Below are positions 17,001-26,095 of a stretch of DNA of 34,413 nucleotides, one piece after another (positions within the stretch are counted from its first letter, which is position 1; each line of letters opens with the position of its first letter). The position numbers were made by a program, and so were the translations under genes. The notes beneath the pieces are model-generated. The model saw only the letters and a list, made by a program, of their open reading frames with translations, was not told where the DNA came from and did no database searches. Location: positions 1 to 34,413 of IMG/VR virus record IMGVR_UViG_3300013233_000110; one strand, given 5' to 3'. Source of the DNA: a virus.

Positions 17001-20000
17001 TGATTGCCGGTAGCGATTTGATTGACTCCAAGTCTGCAAAAACATTCAACGCTGATGTTTATTCACCGCGCTATCCAAGCACCGAGAGGGTGGTTAGTCA
17101 CGCTGGATATCGTGATGTATTTGCAGGTGTTAATGCAATAGCAGATAAGTACGGATTAAGCCATGCAGATAAAGACTTGATTCAGCGTAATGAGATAGAC
17201 TCGTTCAAGAGGTCGGAATCTATCAAGGCTGCTTATCTTGACTCGCTAGGTAAATCACCACGGGTTAAAATGACGACAGATACTATCCCACCGCGCATGC
17301 GTAAATTCGCTGGTAAAGATAGCTATGAACTATATCGCTCCAATGCCTTCGCCGAGGCAGTAGAGGGAGAGAACAACGATAAAAGACAGAAGTTTGTCGA
17401 GCATGGCCGCATGACGCAGGAAGACGCAGACGCTGCCTTTGGTGAAAAGCCAAGCGATAACATGCTTTATTCCCGCTCACGGTCAGTCGCCAACATGAGA
17501 AAAGGAAAATATCCATCGTCGTCTGACAACAGGGTATCTATAGGCAAGCGATTCGACTCATTAAGCAAAAAGCAAAAAACTGAATATAACCAATGGGTAG
17601 ATGATAAGGTGGAGTCAGTCACCGATAAAGAGCAGATATTTGATGGTCATACGAATAGTGGTGCTCGCAAGCTTCTGCCACACAACCTTGATACCGTAGT
17701 TCGCATTATGAAGCGCAATTTGCGTGATGGTGAAGGATTTAATTACGGCTTAGGTTCAATTCGCTCAACCGTAGCAAATCAATTCAGAAGCATTGCAGCA
17801 ATTAAGAAAGCACGCAATGACATTATTAGCGCGGAAGATATGGATGCCGTAAAGACTGAAATTGAGACCGAATATGAGGATTTAAAGGCGAAGCTTGAGC
17901 CATACGACACCGTTTATTCTGGTGATATATTTGATGATTCACTTAAAGAACTGGCAACCAACGGCGCAAGCTCATTTAAAGATTATTATCCTAATCTGCC
18001 GGATGATGTGCGTCATAGTGTATCAAGCTTTCTTGGTAAGCTGCGAAACCTGCCGACGGAGTATTTTGAAACGAAAATGCAACGAGCAGTTGGGCTGAAT
18101 GAATTTACTGGCGCAGTTGTTCCGTCTGATGCAAGCAAGGAAACGATAGCAACCCTAAAGAGTAACGGGCTGAGCATTGTAAAATATAAACCGAATGACA
18201 AGGCTGCCCGCGAGAATGCACTTGAGCGATTGAGTAAGCGTCATGGCCTTCTGTTTCAGGGCTCTGGTGGGGTTCGAGGTTCTATCCAGTTCCCATCCAC
18301 CGACTTAACCGACGGCGCAAGCCTGCTGACCATCATGGAAACCGCTGATCTTTCCACTGTCCTGCATGAAATGGGTCACTTTTATTTTGAAACGCTAAAC
18401 CATATCGCGACACAGCCAGGTGCCCCCCAGCAGATTATTGACGATGTGAACACCCTTATCAATCATGCCGGCATCGAGTCCATGGAAGCATGGAACAGCA
18501 TGAGTATCGATGAGCGTAGAGCCGCCCATGAGCAGGTCGCGGAAGAGTTTGAACATTATATCCTTGAGGGTAGAGCCCCGGCAACTGGCCTGCGTAAACT
18601 ATTCCGCACGCTTAAATCTTGGATGGTGTCCGTTTACCGCAACAGTCTGCCGCGCCTATCCAATCTCAATGATGATGTTCGCAGCGTGTTTGATCGACTG
18701 GTGGCAAGTGAAGATGAGATTGCGGCAGCAAGGAATGAATTGTCTGCTGATGCGTTACTTACCACGGCAGAAGATGCCGGAATGAATGACGCTGACTACG
18801 CTCAGTATCTTAATGACATCAAGGAAACGGCCCAATTGGCGGATGAGCTCCTATCCAAGCGTAGTGTAGCCGATATGAAATGGCTCGATGGTGCATTGGG
18901 TAAAGAATTACGCGCCATCCAAGCTGACGCAGCAGAGAAACGAAAAATCATGAAGGCCGAAGTGACTGACGATATCTATTCGCGTCCGGTCTATGCCGCA
19001 TGGCGCTATCTGACGCACGGGATCGCACCCGAAGGCGCACTGATCGAAGGTAAAACACGATTAAGCACCGTTGCGCTGCGGGATATGTACGGCAAGGACG
19101 ATAACGCTTTATGGCGGTCGCTGCCTATCCGGAGCGGGAAATATTCAATGGTAAGCAAGGATGGTATTCATCCCGATGAGTTGGCGGCTGTGTTCGGCTT
19201 TGATTCGGGCGATGCTTTGGTGCGTGCGCTTACCGAAGCAGACAAGCCATCTGATGTTATCAAGTCAGAAACCAACCGGCGCATGCTTGAGCGTTACGGC
19301 GATCTTGTTGATGAATCTGCCCAGCGTGAAGCGGCCATGGAATCTCTGCATAATGCGAACAGTGAAAAGGTTATCCGGGTAGAATACGCGGCGCTGAATA
19401 AGATTGCCGGCCAGCGTGGCAACATAACTCGCAATGCGTTGCGTGATTATGCCGAAGCAGCCATCGGCGCTATGGAAGTGATGGCCGTCCGTCCCAATGA
19501 TCACCTACGAGCGGAGCGCAAGGCCGCGAGAGCAGCGCAAGCGGCATTCGGAAAAGCAGATATACAAGAGGCGGCCAAACAGAAGCGCATCCAGATGATC
19601 CAGCAAGCCTTGTATTCGCAAGCGGTAAAAGCCAATAACAATGCAGAAAAAGCACTGAATTACTTAAATAAATTTAATTCGCCCGGTGTGCGCAAGAATA
19701 TCGACCGAGATTATCTGGACCAGATTGATGCGATACTGGAAGTGTACGACCTGCGCAAGTCAGTCAGCAACAAAGCCATCCAGAAGCGGCAGGCGCTGGT
19801 AGCATGGATCGAGCAGCAGAAAGAGAATGGAATGGAGCCCACCTTTGATGCGGCCATCATTGCCAGAAAGCAGCATTACAAGACCCTGAGCGTGGATGAC
19901 TTCCTCGGTGTGCGTGATGCAGTCAAGCAGATTGACCATTTTGGCAGGATGAAGCACAAATTACTGACAGCCAAAGATAAGCGTGAGTTTGATGCTATTG

Positions 20001-21994
20001 TCGATGACGCTTCGAAGCTTATCACGGAGAACGGCAAAGAAAGGTCCGTCCAGCTCGAAGGTCGCGGCACGTTCAAGAAGTTCCAAGAAAATTTCAGAGC
20101 AGGGCACCGCAAGCTGAACAGTTTATTCCGTCAGTTCGATGGAGGTAAAGACGGCGGCCTTATCTGGGAATTACTGGGCAGGACCATGAACGCAGCCTCA
20201 GATAAAGAAACCGGCATGATCATGGATGCAACACAGCGACTCACTGAAATCTACAAGCCCATTATGGGCCTGAGGGGCGGCTTAAATGGGGATAAACAAT
20301 ATATCCCCGGCATCCAGTCGAGCTTAACCCGCGCCGGTCGCTTATCTGTCGCTCTAAATTGGGGCAATGAAACAAACCGAAAGCGCGTCATGGATGGCGA
20401 TAATTGGAATGCAGAGCAGGTGAATGTTATCTTGAAAACATTGTCTCCGGTTGAGGCTAAGTTTGTAAATGATGCATGGTCGTTGATTGATGAGTTTTGG
20501 CCGGAAGTGGCTGCGAAAGAAAAGCGGATCACCGGCATTGAACCTGAGAAAGTCATGGCGGAATCATTTGAAATGGAATTATCTGATGGCTCAATTGTCA
20601 CCATGCGCGGCGGCTACTACCCAATCAAGTACGATACAGACCGCGATCAGAAGTCAGCACAGCATGAAGAAGAGGGTAAAGCTAAGGATATGCTTCGAGG
20701 GGCGGCAACACGCGCCACCACACGCAGAGGACACACCAAACAACGTGCTGAGTTTGTTGGCCGTCCAGTTAAGAAATCACTCGATGTGATTACCCAGCAT
20801 ATTAGCGAGGTCGTGCATGACTTATCATGGCATGAGTGGTTGATTGATGCTAATCGCATTATAGGGTCACATCGCATTGATCAGGCCATCAGGAACTACT
20901 ATGGGCCCAGTATTGTAAGCACCATCAAGGCGGATATTTTGGCTATTGCTGGTGGAGATTTAGCGACACAGGACGCGGTTGATACAGCGCTGCTCTATCT
21001 CCGGTCAAACATTTCACGATCAACCATGGGGCTATCTGCAACTACCGGTCTACTGCAACCGTTTGGGCTGTTTCAGTCCATCGTTCGTATCGGTCCGAAG
21101 CATGTATTTCGTGGCATGGCACGATGGGCGGGTGATGCTAGTAAGTTTGAAAATAGCATGAAGTGGATTAGTGAAAAGTCAGTATTTATGAAGCATCGGC
21201 GTTTAACTTTTAATAAAGAGCTGCGTGAAATCAATGGGCGGGTAAGCAAAGGTCACTCGAAGGCTCGTCAAATTTATGACGCTAGCCTGTTTATGCTCAT
21301 GCAAAAGATGCAGCTAGTGGCAGATGTCCCGACATGGATCGGCGCATACGAGAAAGCAATCGATGAGGGCAATGATGATGCTCGCTCGGTAGCTCTTGCA
21401 GACCAATCCGTGTTGGATTCACAAGGCGGCGGCGAAACCAAAGACCTGTCGCAGTTCCAAACTAATCACCCTATGTTGATGATGTTCGCAAGCTATTTTA
21501 ACACAACATATAACTTGATGAGCGAATCCACCGCCAAGACCAACTTTAAAGATCCGCTGGCAGTGGCCGGTTGGATTTCAGACATGGCAATGCTCGCAGT
21601 CATTCCCGCCCTAGCTCCGGCGATTATTTTGGAACTGTTGAAAGGCGGTGGATCAGATGATCCGGAAGATTGGGCTAAAAAATTGGTGCAGTGGGAAGCT
21701 GGCTATCTGATGGGGCTGATGATTGGCATACGCGAGATGAGCGGCGCAGTTCAGGGGTTCTCTTACTCGGGACCGCCTGCTGGTCGGCTGGTGTCGGACG
21801 CGGCGCGACTAAGCACGCAAGTCACGCAAGGCGATGCGGATCGAGCAGCAATCGAAGCTACTGTGAAAATACTTGGTTCAGCGATGGGAATACCATCGGT
21901 GCAGGCGCTACGCAGTTACAAAGGGTGGGAGGCATGGGCTGATGGAGACGCGCCAGTGACTTCAATCCTTGTTGGCCCCCCGCCTAGAGATTAG
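14036..21994 (+). CDS. Giant polyvalent internal virion protein with metalloprotease motif
   Basis: At 2652 aa this is nearly a quarter of the window. I see hydrophobic/Gly-rich segments near residues 219-258 and about 340-360. An LPD3-like polyvalent-protein domain lies at about 770-905 (GELMTVTVSVGEDQTGKYFY), and a 'YVVHNLSSENL' domain at about 946-1040. A zinc-peptidase motif HEMGH at 1444-1448 is preceded by DLSTVL, with acidic EEFEHY at 1503-1508 as the likely third ligand. A hydrophobic stretch lies at about 2515-2537 (AMLAVIPALAPAIILELL). The layout fits large polyvalent proteins injected with phage DNA, in the T7 gp16 position. No lysozyme motif is visible. The start overlaps the previous stop (TAATG). 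Confidence 0.85.
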   Translation: MDGNPYLELVPKQDTNDTPVNPYDEIVASDMDRQAAAIRQSVSVGMETKPEDQARRMKLAKTTGLPVAAVAVSQSAIEKKTKLDSIDYVKMVKDNPNLARWLKNPDNAALSHADHKNLSVLEKSLTFLKPAVQTARAIPAGLQKFSTNVTYGAGRLGSALASDFIGKPLARILPGQPTDPFATMRDAFTELQKQGLDLGDAIAGEQADSFTGRAIVAGGESLGQMLPGLLATVITKNPQYALLAGAAGAGLQASSTGLDKGLSAAQSLAYGAEDATAEYVTELIPMGKLVKDLKAGAPFWSLLGNQIVREVPAELVATPWQNFNQWANLNADKPFSDYLKQLPEDEAATLISTITTTVLTAGFAHGVQKAVRHVEKQAKRKLIDTMVESTKAVDGKQRMDAAAKAVSDADLTTISPEDMRRYIKHVAPDEAVSLSADDAATFFQSNPDAATALQENAPEVYAQLAVSEATGSDVKIPMEDYLTSLGDWTSFLNDHIKVGDGTMSFAEYESSADNLIADISAEAERAINDAGSEFNASSQKVRASFSQSLTDTKRFTPDVVEKYSELMSSITASLASRSGMTPEEFADKYQLLAQTPDRQVQQAQQRADEIDHAIYAIRSGNAPSDSQVRGQSLLDFLKEAGGLKDSGGELKARDANAGRKPFKKNLVHDKGNSLDKAAELAQEAGFIPERDINKLLDGIDSELAGEPVYADANFNQDMEDQSRTIGDVQQRLHDLGIDDISGMSNADVRDALGADYNQKGKPVAVLTGDEVLSLDGDVTKAVTKYFNAELRGRDDVSFTDADGEIHKVIFKTKGLKKYRHGVPHDQGKAQLLPSVPDIIKKGKYLGRDAVEQERKDKTVAFHFFDADVEIAGELMTVTVSVGEDQTGKYFYNLRHDDDPVLQKKKGHLVKPDVSDPEAGDLNASIVQSSKNDNKGEFFQSSEEKNLYVVHNLSSENLAHAEKMGGIAVPSLAVNKVGTGALTGFGEITLIAGSDLIDSKSAKTFNADVYSPRYPSTERVVSHAGYRDVFAGVNAIADKYGLSHADKDLIQRNEIDSFKRSESIKAAYLDSLGKSPRVKMTTDTIPPRMRKFAGKDSYELYRSNAFAEAVEGENNDKRQKFVEHGRMTQEDADAAFGEKPSDNMLYSRSRSVANMRKGKYPSSSDNRVSIGKRFDSLSKKQKTEYNQWVDDKVESVTDKEQIFDGHTNSGARKLLPHNLDTVVRIMKRNLRDGEGFNYGLGSIRSTVANQFRSIAAIKKARNDIISAEDMDAVKTEIETEYEDLKAKLEPYDTVYSGDIFDDSLKELATNGASSFKDYYPNLPDDVRHSVSSFLGKLRNLPTEYFETKMQRAVGLNEFTGAVVPSDASKETIATLKSNGLSIVKYKPNDKAARENALERLSKRHGLLFQGSGGVRGSIQFPSTDLTDGASLLTIMETADLSTVLHEMGHFYFETLNHIATQPGAPQQIIDDVNTLINHAGIESMEAWNSMSIDERRAAHEQVAEEFEHYILEGRAPATGLRKLFRTLKSWMVSVYRNSLPRLSNLNDDVRSVFDRLVASEDEIAAARNELSADALLTTAEDAGMNDADYAQYLNDIKETAQLADELLSKRSVADMKWLDGALGKELRAIQADAAEKRKIMKAEVTDDIYSRPVYAAWRYLTHGIAPEGALIEGKTRLSTVALRDMYGKDDNALWRSLPIRSGKYSMVSKDGIHPDELAAVFGFDSGDALVRALTEADKPSDVIKSETNRRMLERYGDLVDESAQREAAMESLHNANSEKVIRVEYAALNKIAGQRGNITRNALRDYAEAAIGAMEVMAVRPNDHLRAERKAARAAQAAFGKADIQEAAKQKRIQMIQQALYSQAVKANNNAEKALNYLNKFNSPGVRKNIDRDYLDQIDAILEVYDLRKSVSNKAIQKRQALVAWIEQQKENGMEPTFDAAIIARKQHYKTLSVDDFLGVRDAVKQIDHFGRMKHKLLTAKDKREFDAIVDDASKLITENGKERSVQLEGRGTFKKFQENFRAGHRKLNSLFRQFDGGKDGGLIWELLGRTMNAASDKETGMIMDATQRLTEIYKPIMGLRGGLNGDKQYIPGIQSSLTRAGRLSVALNWGNETNRKRVMDGDNWNAEQVNVILKTLSPVEAKFVNDAWSLIDEFWPEVAAKEKRITGIEPEKVMAESFEMELSDGSIVTMRGGYYPIKYDTDRDQKSAQHEEEGKAKDMLRGAATRATTRRGHTKQRAEFVGRPVKKSLDVITQHISEVVHDLSWHEWLIDANRIIGSHRIDQAIRNYYGPSIVSTIKADILAIAGGDLATQDAVDTALLYLRSNISRSTMGLSATTGLLQPFGLFQSIVRIGPKHVFRGMARWAGDASKFENSMKWISEKSVFMKHRRLTFNKELREINGRVSKGHSKARQIYDASLFMLMQKMQLVADVPTWIGAYEKAIDEGNDDARSVALADQSVLDSQGGGETKDLSQFQTNHPMLMMFASYFNTTYNLMSESTAKTNFKDPLAVAGWISDMAMLAVIPALAPAIILELLKGGGSDDPEDWAKKLVQWEAGYLMGLMIGIREMSGAVQGFSYSGPPAGRLVSDAARLSTQVTQGDADRAAIEATVKILGSAMGIPSVQALRSYKGWEAWADGDAPVTSILVGPPPRD

Positions 21995-21995
21995 C

Positions 21996-22006
21996 GGGTG
22001 CGCGTA
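21996..22006 (+). repeat. GGGTGCGCGTA, copy 4
   Basis: Exact 11-bp copy after the giant gene stop (TAG-C-GGGTGCGCGTAAGC, nearly the same flanks as copy 1). It opens the 63-base gap before the tail fibre gene. Confidence 0.7.
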
Positions 22007-22057
22007 AGCGGGGTATTTACTGGCTGAATTAGCGCAAAATGCACAGGAGCGCTCACT

Positions 22058-25000
22058 ATGTCTGTAACCAGCAATATTCGCAAAGCAGGGCCGTATACCG
22101 GCAATGGCATAACAACGGCATATCCTTTCACATTCAAAGTATTCAATGCCAGTGAAGTGTTTGTTGTGCAGGCTGATACATCTGGAAACGAGACAGCGCT
22201 GGCATTAACTGCCGATTACACTGTAACACTGAATGCAAACCAGGACGCTAACCCGGGTGGCACGGTCAATATGCTGCTCGCGCCTGCTGTCGGCATAACG
22301 ATCACACTGACCAGTTCTGTCGATGCAACGCAATCACTGACTCTCACAAATCAGGGTGGTTTTTACCCGTCTGTGGTTAACGATGCGCTTGATCGACTGA
22401 CGATCATTGCGCAGCAAATCCGACGCGATGCTGATCGAGCGGTGAAGGTCCCACTGTCGTCATCACAGACGGGTGACGCGTTTTATCAGGCCTTGCTAAA
22501 TGCATCGGATAGCGCTGCTGCAAGCGATGCCTCAGCGCTAAACAGCCTCAATGAGTTTAAAGGGCGCAGCTACGGGCCGCTCCCAGCCGATCCCGTCCTT
22601 GACCCACTAGGAAATGCAATGGTATCGGGTGACGAATACTTCAACACAACATCTAACCGCAAGCGTGTGTACGATGGTCTAGCATGGAATAATTATGAAG
22701 ACGCTGCCGTTTCAGCCGCTGCCGCTGCCCTGGCTGACCGCTTGCTGGCTGATGCCGATGCCGTACAAACCGGACTTGATGTAGTTGCGACCGCAGCGGC
22801 AGCGGCAGACGCACAAGCGTCGGCAGGGGTTTTCGTTACTGCCGCAAGTTCCGGCGTTGTTGGATTCGCAACACTGGCGTTGTTGCAGGCCGATCTGGCG
22901 CCTGCTGATCGCACTATCGCATATGTGACAAACGACGGTGTGAATAACGGCATTTATCGCAAGGTTGGTGCAACTGGCGCTGGAAGCTGGACAGCTGGTT
23001 CATCAGCTGTCACCGAGGGCAACTGTCTTGGCATCGCCGCACCCGCTACAAATCCACCTGTTCAATCACCTACCCAGCGTGATTTTTATTTCACTTCATC
23101 TGAGGGTACGTACACTAACTTTTCGGGGCTTGTTGTTGGTAAAGAGATAGCAGCGCTGCGTTGGACTGGCACAGCCTGGGTGAAAGATACGCTCTACGAT
23201 TTATCAGTACCGGATGCCATTCGTATCGGCTCTGTTGTATCCGGTGCTATTTACCCAGTTACACCAACGGGGGCAAACAATCGTGCACTCACGGTCGCCC
23301 CTGGAACAGTTGTTTCCGCCGTAGATGGTGAGCTTGTTAATGTTACAGCAGGTCAAACCGTCGAATGGTCTTCCGTAAACGCCGCTTCCAAAGGTTATGT
23401 GTACGTCACATCTGCGGGTATGATATCAGTTGATGCAGTCACCCCTATGCTCTCTGGCGGTGTTCGCATCGCAACACATGGGACTCAATATGCCGCATCT
23501 GTCCCCCTCCTCCCCTCCAATCACTTCATCGGAGGCACTGCTGGTGCTTTTTCAGCCACACCAATACCTTTTGAAACGCTTAATATTAAATCGTTTGGCG
23601 TGGTAGGCGATGGCGTTGCAGATGATTCATGGGTGTTGCCAATCCTGGCTATTTTGTCCAGATTCTATTTTAGCAGCCAGTGGCAATCGTATAAATACTA
23701 TAAAAAATCTATCCCACCGTTCACAGTATATTTTCCGGCAGGCACATACCTGATCGATGGACTGGGAGGGAACCATGATTGGAAATTCATCGGTGATGGA
23801 AAAACAACAACACTGATCAAAAGCTTTTCACAGGCTGCATTTGCATGGGCAAAATCGGCGCCGGCCTTCCTCGAAGATATTGGCTTTGAAGATGTACCTG
23901 GTATCAGCAATACGACAACGGTTATTGATTGGAAAAATGTTAAGTTCACATGGACCGCCGCAGCAACAGGCGGTGCCACGTATTGTGCATATGGCGGAAT
24001 TGGCCGAGGTCGAATCATCGATGTTGATTTCGATTATCAGGGGGTGTGTTACGCTGGGTTATGGTTGTATAACTTTGATGAAATCGAGATAAAGGGCTGC
24101 ACATTCGCCACCAGCGGCACCGGCCACGCGCGGCATTGTTTACGTCTAGCTTCACCATTAACCACGCACTCAAAAGCGTCTGTCACCGATTGCACATTTA
24201 ACAACGGCACGACCGGTATCTTTCTTGGCTCTGATCGCGTGATGCCCTTTAGAAATATACGCGTTGAGAGAAATGTTTTAAACAATCAGGATGAGGAAAG
24301 CATTGCATTTGATGGTTTTGGTAACAGAACCACGCTTTGTCCGGTGATATGCAATGGCACGATTACAATACCTACAAATGATGTTACAGGCAAACTGGTC
24401 ATCAATGCAGCGATGATATACACGACAGACGGAATCAATGCCTCACCCAGCCCTGTATCACTACGCACCGACTGGAAAAACTTCTATTTTTCACTGGACG
24501 AGGGGTCGGGTCGAGAAGGGGTGGTGGTGCCGATTGTCGCTTTTGACGCTGTAGCGGACACTTTCACCTTAGACTGTTACACCCCCGCGGCATCTATCAC
24601 CGTGGGTGGGCGTTGTGGAGTGCAATCAGGATTTTTTAACTGCATTGTCCGCGATAATGTCATTACAGGTTCGGTCGGTGCATCGAACACTTACGCAGCA
24701 GCGATGTCGATTTATCTGAATGTGTTTAATTTTACAATTACCGGCAACACAGTTGTCGGGTGCGCAGTAGGATTGAATCTACACGGCGGTCTTATGCTGA
24801 ATCATTATAGAACCCATGCTTATAATAATATCGTTAGCGGCAACCGCTTTTTGAACTGCAATCAGGTTGCAGGTGCAACAACGAAGGCCGCTATTAGCTT
24901 TCGTAGCATGTACGACATCAGCGTAGAGCATTATGGCAATCACTTCGTGAACAATACCGTGCAAGGCGGCGAGCTGATGCGCATGCACATGCAAAAGAAT

Positions 25001-25204
25001 TTTGTTTTTGAAGGCAATGCCATAACCAACGTCAACCAATTTGAATGGAAAGGTTGTGGAAACGTATTGCCCCCAGCCAATGCAACAAACGTAGGACAGC
25101 GGTTTATGCTAATCACTGATGACCCGGTCAGCTTACTCCCCACAGATATTTCATATCATGTTTGCAAACTAACGGCAGGCGCATATGCCTGGTCTGTACT
25201 TTAA
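22058..25204 (+). CDS. Tail fibre/spike with pectate-lyase beta-helix
   Basis: The N-terminus (SNIRKAGPYTGNGITTAYPF and ALDRLTIIAQQIRRDADRAV) is the virion-anchoring domain found on many podoviral fibres (T7 fibre N-terminal type). An Ala-rich coiled stretch at about 210-260 and a 'YVTNDGVNNGIYRKVGATGAGSW' module follow. Then comes the Pectate_lyase_3 entry motif FGVVGDGVADD (513-523) and a long right-handed beta-helix with Asn-rich turns to the end. Such proteins bind, and often cleave, surface polysaccharide; whether this one is a depolymerase cannot be read directly. Length is 1048 aa. ATG 22058 has caggag upstream. Confidence 0.9.
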   Translation: MSVTSNIRKAGPYTGNGITTAYPFTFKVFNASEVFVVQADTSGNETALALTADYTVTLNANQDANPGGTVNMLLAPAVGITITLTSSVDATQSLTLTNQGGFYPSVVNDALDRLTIIAQQIRRDADRAVKVPLSSSQTGDAFYQALLNASDSAAASDASALNSLNEFKGRSYGPLPADPVLDPLGNAMVSGDEYFNTTSNRKRVYDGLAWNNYEDAAVSAAAAALADRLLADADAVQTGLDVVATAAAAADAQASAGVFVTAASSGVVGFATLALLQADLAPADRTIAYVTNDGVNNGIYRKVGATGAGSWTAGSSAVTEGNCLGIAAPATNPPVQSPTQRDFYFTSSEGTYTNFSGLVVGKEIAALRWTGTAWVKDTLYDLSVPDAIRIGSVVSGAIYPVTPTGANNRALTVAPGTVVSAVDGELVNVTAGQTVEWSSVNAASKGYVYVTSAGMISVDAVTPMLSGGVRIATHGTQYAASVPLLPSNHFIGGTAGAFSATPIPFETLNIKSFGVVGDGVADDSWVLPILAILSRFYFSSQWQSYKYYKKSIPPFTVYFPAGTYLIDGLGGNHDWKFIGDGKTTTLIKSFSQAAFAWAKSAPAFLEDIGFEDVPGISNTTTVIDWKNVKFTWTAAATGGATYCAYGGIGRGRIIDVDFDYQGVCYAGLWLYNFDEIEIKGCTFATSGTGHARHCLRLASPLTTHSKASVTDCTFNNGTTGIFLGSDRVMPFRNIRVERNVLNNQDEESIAFDGFGNRTTLCPVICNGTITIPTNDVTGKLVINAAMIYTTDGINASPSPVSLRTDWKNFYFSLDEGSGREGVVVPIVAFDAVADTFTLDCYTPAASITVGGRCGVQSGFFNCIVRDNVITGSVGASNTYAAAMSIYLNVFNFTITGNTVVGCAVGLNLHGGLMLNHYRTHAYNNIVSGNRFLNCNQVAGATTKAAISFRSMYDISVEHYGNHFVNNTVQGGELMRMHMQKNFVFEGNAITNVNQFEWKGCGNVLPPANATNVGQRFMLITDDPVSLLPTDISYHVCKLTAGAYAWSVL

Positions 25205-25216
25205 GGAGATAAAACA

Positions 25217-25498
25217 ATGGCACTACAGTTGAAAACAAAACACAGCACCATCGCAAAGTTGTTCGGCCTATTCAGGACACCTAAAACGAATATGCTGGAC
25301 GCGTATATCCGTGTTGAGCGCGTGGAAGGAACCAAACATCTTGTGCACGCGACGGTCAGCTTAGAGGATGTAAAGGCGGGCTATGAGAGTAGCACCTTCA
25401 TTGAATTCAGTCCTGACATGAACGGAGCCAACTTTATCACGCAGGCCTACGCCCATCTTAAAACGCTGCCGGAATATAAAGGGGCAGTGGACGTTTAA
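25217..25498 (+). CDS. Hypothetical protein downstream of tail fibre, 93 aa
   Basis: ATG 25217 has a strong ribosome site (taaggagataaaaca) that begins at the fibre stop codon. The product starts ALQLKTKHSTIAKLFGLFRT and has a strand-rich middle (HLVHATVSLEDVKAGYESST). No membrane segment or family is recognised. Its position and coupling suggest a tail-associated or fibre-assembly helper. Its stop overlaps the next start as TAATG. Confidence 0.7.
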   Translation: MALQLKTKHSTIAKLFGLFRTPKTNMLDAYIRVERVEGTKHLVHATVSLEDVKAGYESSTFIEFSPDMNGANFITQAYAHLKTLPEYKGAVDV

Positions 25499-25587
25499 TG
25501 AGCATTGTAATTGCCGCTCAGGCATGGCTAGGCACGCCGTATCACCACCAGGCGCGTTTCGCGCGGGGTAAGGGCAGCGCGACCTAA
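25498..25587 (+). pseudogene. Remnant of NlpC/P60 phage peptidase (29 codons)
   Basis: The short ORF encodes MSIVIAAQAWLGTPYHHQAR and nine more residues before a stop. The AQAWLGTPYHHQ-R block is the N-terminal signature of phage/GTA NlpC/P60 cell-wall peptidases. In intact proteins it is followed within about ten residues by the catalytic Cys of a V-D-C motif. Here the frame ends before any Cys, so no peptidase can be made. Both ends keep TAATG overlaps with the neighbours, so the remnant may still be translated and serve to couple the next gene. Confidence 0.7.
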
Positions 25588-25745
25588 TGGCTGAAATAGT
25601 GTCACAAGTCATGCTCGGAGCGCTGGCATTTTTGGGCGGTGCTTTTGTGATTCTACTCGGCCATGGCCGCGAGCTGATGCTGTATCTAATTATTTTTATC
25701 GCGCTGGCTTATAAAGCCTGGCGCGGCGGAGGAGATCAATCATGA
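25587..25745 (+). CDS. Small two-helix membrane protein, 52 aa
   Basis: ATG 25587 overlaps the preceding stop (TAATG) and the TGA at 25743 overlaps the next start (ATGA). The product has two hydrophobic helices, about residues 6-25 (SQVMLGALAFLGGAFVILLG) and 30-46 (LMLYLIIFIALAYKAW), joined by a short GHGREL turn and ending in WRGGGDQS. Its size, topology and place before the endolysin suggest a holin or antiholin partner. A different small membrane role is equally possible. Confidence 0.7.
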   Translation: MAEIVSQVMLGALAFLGGAFVILLGHGRELMLYLIIFIALAYKAWRGGGDQS

Positions 25746-26095
25746 CAGACGCGACGGATCGCAAGCTGGAAGCATTCATGATTCAAATGAAAGAAATAGC
25801 CGACTCAAAATCGGCACCCGTATCGTTTCAAAAGCGCCCCGATTGGCAGTTATGGATTAGTGTCATCGTCGTTATTTTTTACAGCGGAGCCATCTGGATG
25901 AATATCCAATCGAGCAATGCGACCATCGAAAAAATCATGCAACAGCACAAGGACGACATGGCCAAGGCAATGAGCAACATCAACAGTGTTGAAGATGGCC
26001 TGATTGCACACATCCAAGATGAAAATACTCGTTTACTTGAGCACGAAAAAGAAAAAAGACAGAACTTGGAAAAGCAATTAAGGAGTAAGACATGA
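25742..26095 (+). CDS. Single-span membrane protein with coiled coil (spanin- or antiholin-like)
   Basis: After about 33 charged residues there is one membrane helix (WQLWISVIVVIFYSGAIWMN, about 35-54), then a long Gln/Glu/Lys-rich helix to residue 117 (NLEKQLRSKT). This is the shape of an inner-membrane spanin or a membrane-tethered coiled coil. No o-spanin lipobox gene is visible next to it, so the spanin reading is tentative. The gene is bracketed by ATGA overlaps with the 52-aa membrane protein and the endolysin, so it belongs to the lysis cassette. Confidence 0.7.
   Translation: MTDATDRKLEAFMIQMKEIADSKSAPVSFQKRPDWQLWISVIVVIFYSGAIWMNIQSSNATIEKIMQQHKDDMAKAMSNINSVEDGLIAHIQDENTRLLEHEKEKRQNLEKQLRSKT

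Noticed and set aside
22058-25204. Diversity-generating retroelement as in BPP-1
   Set aside because: No reverse transcriptase gene and no template/variable repeat pair was seen near the fibre gene, although other structural genes are BPP-1-like.
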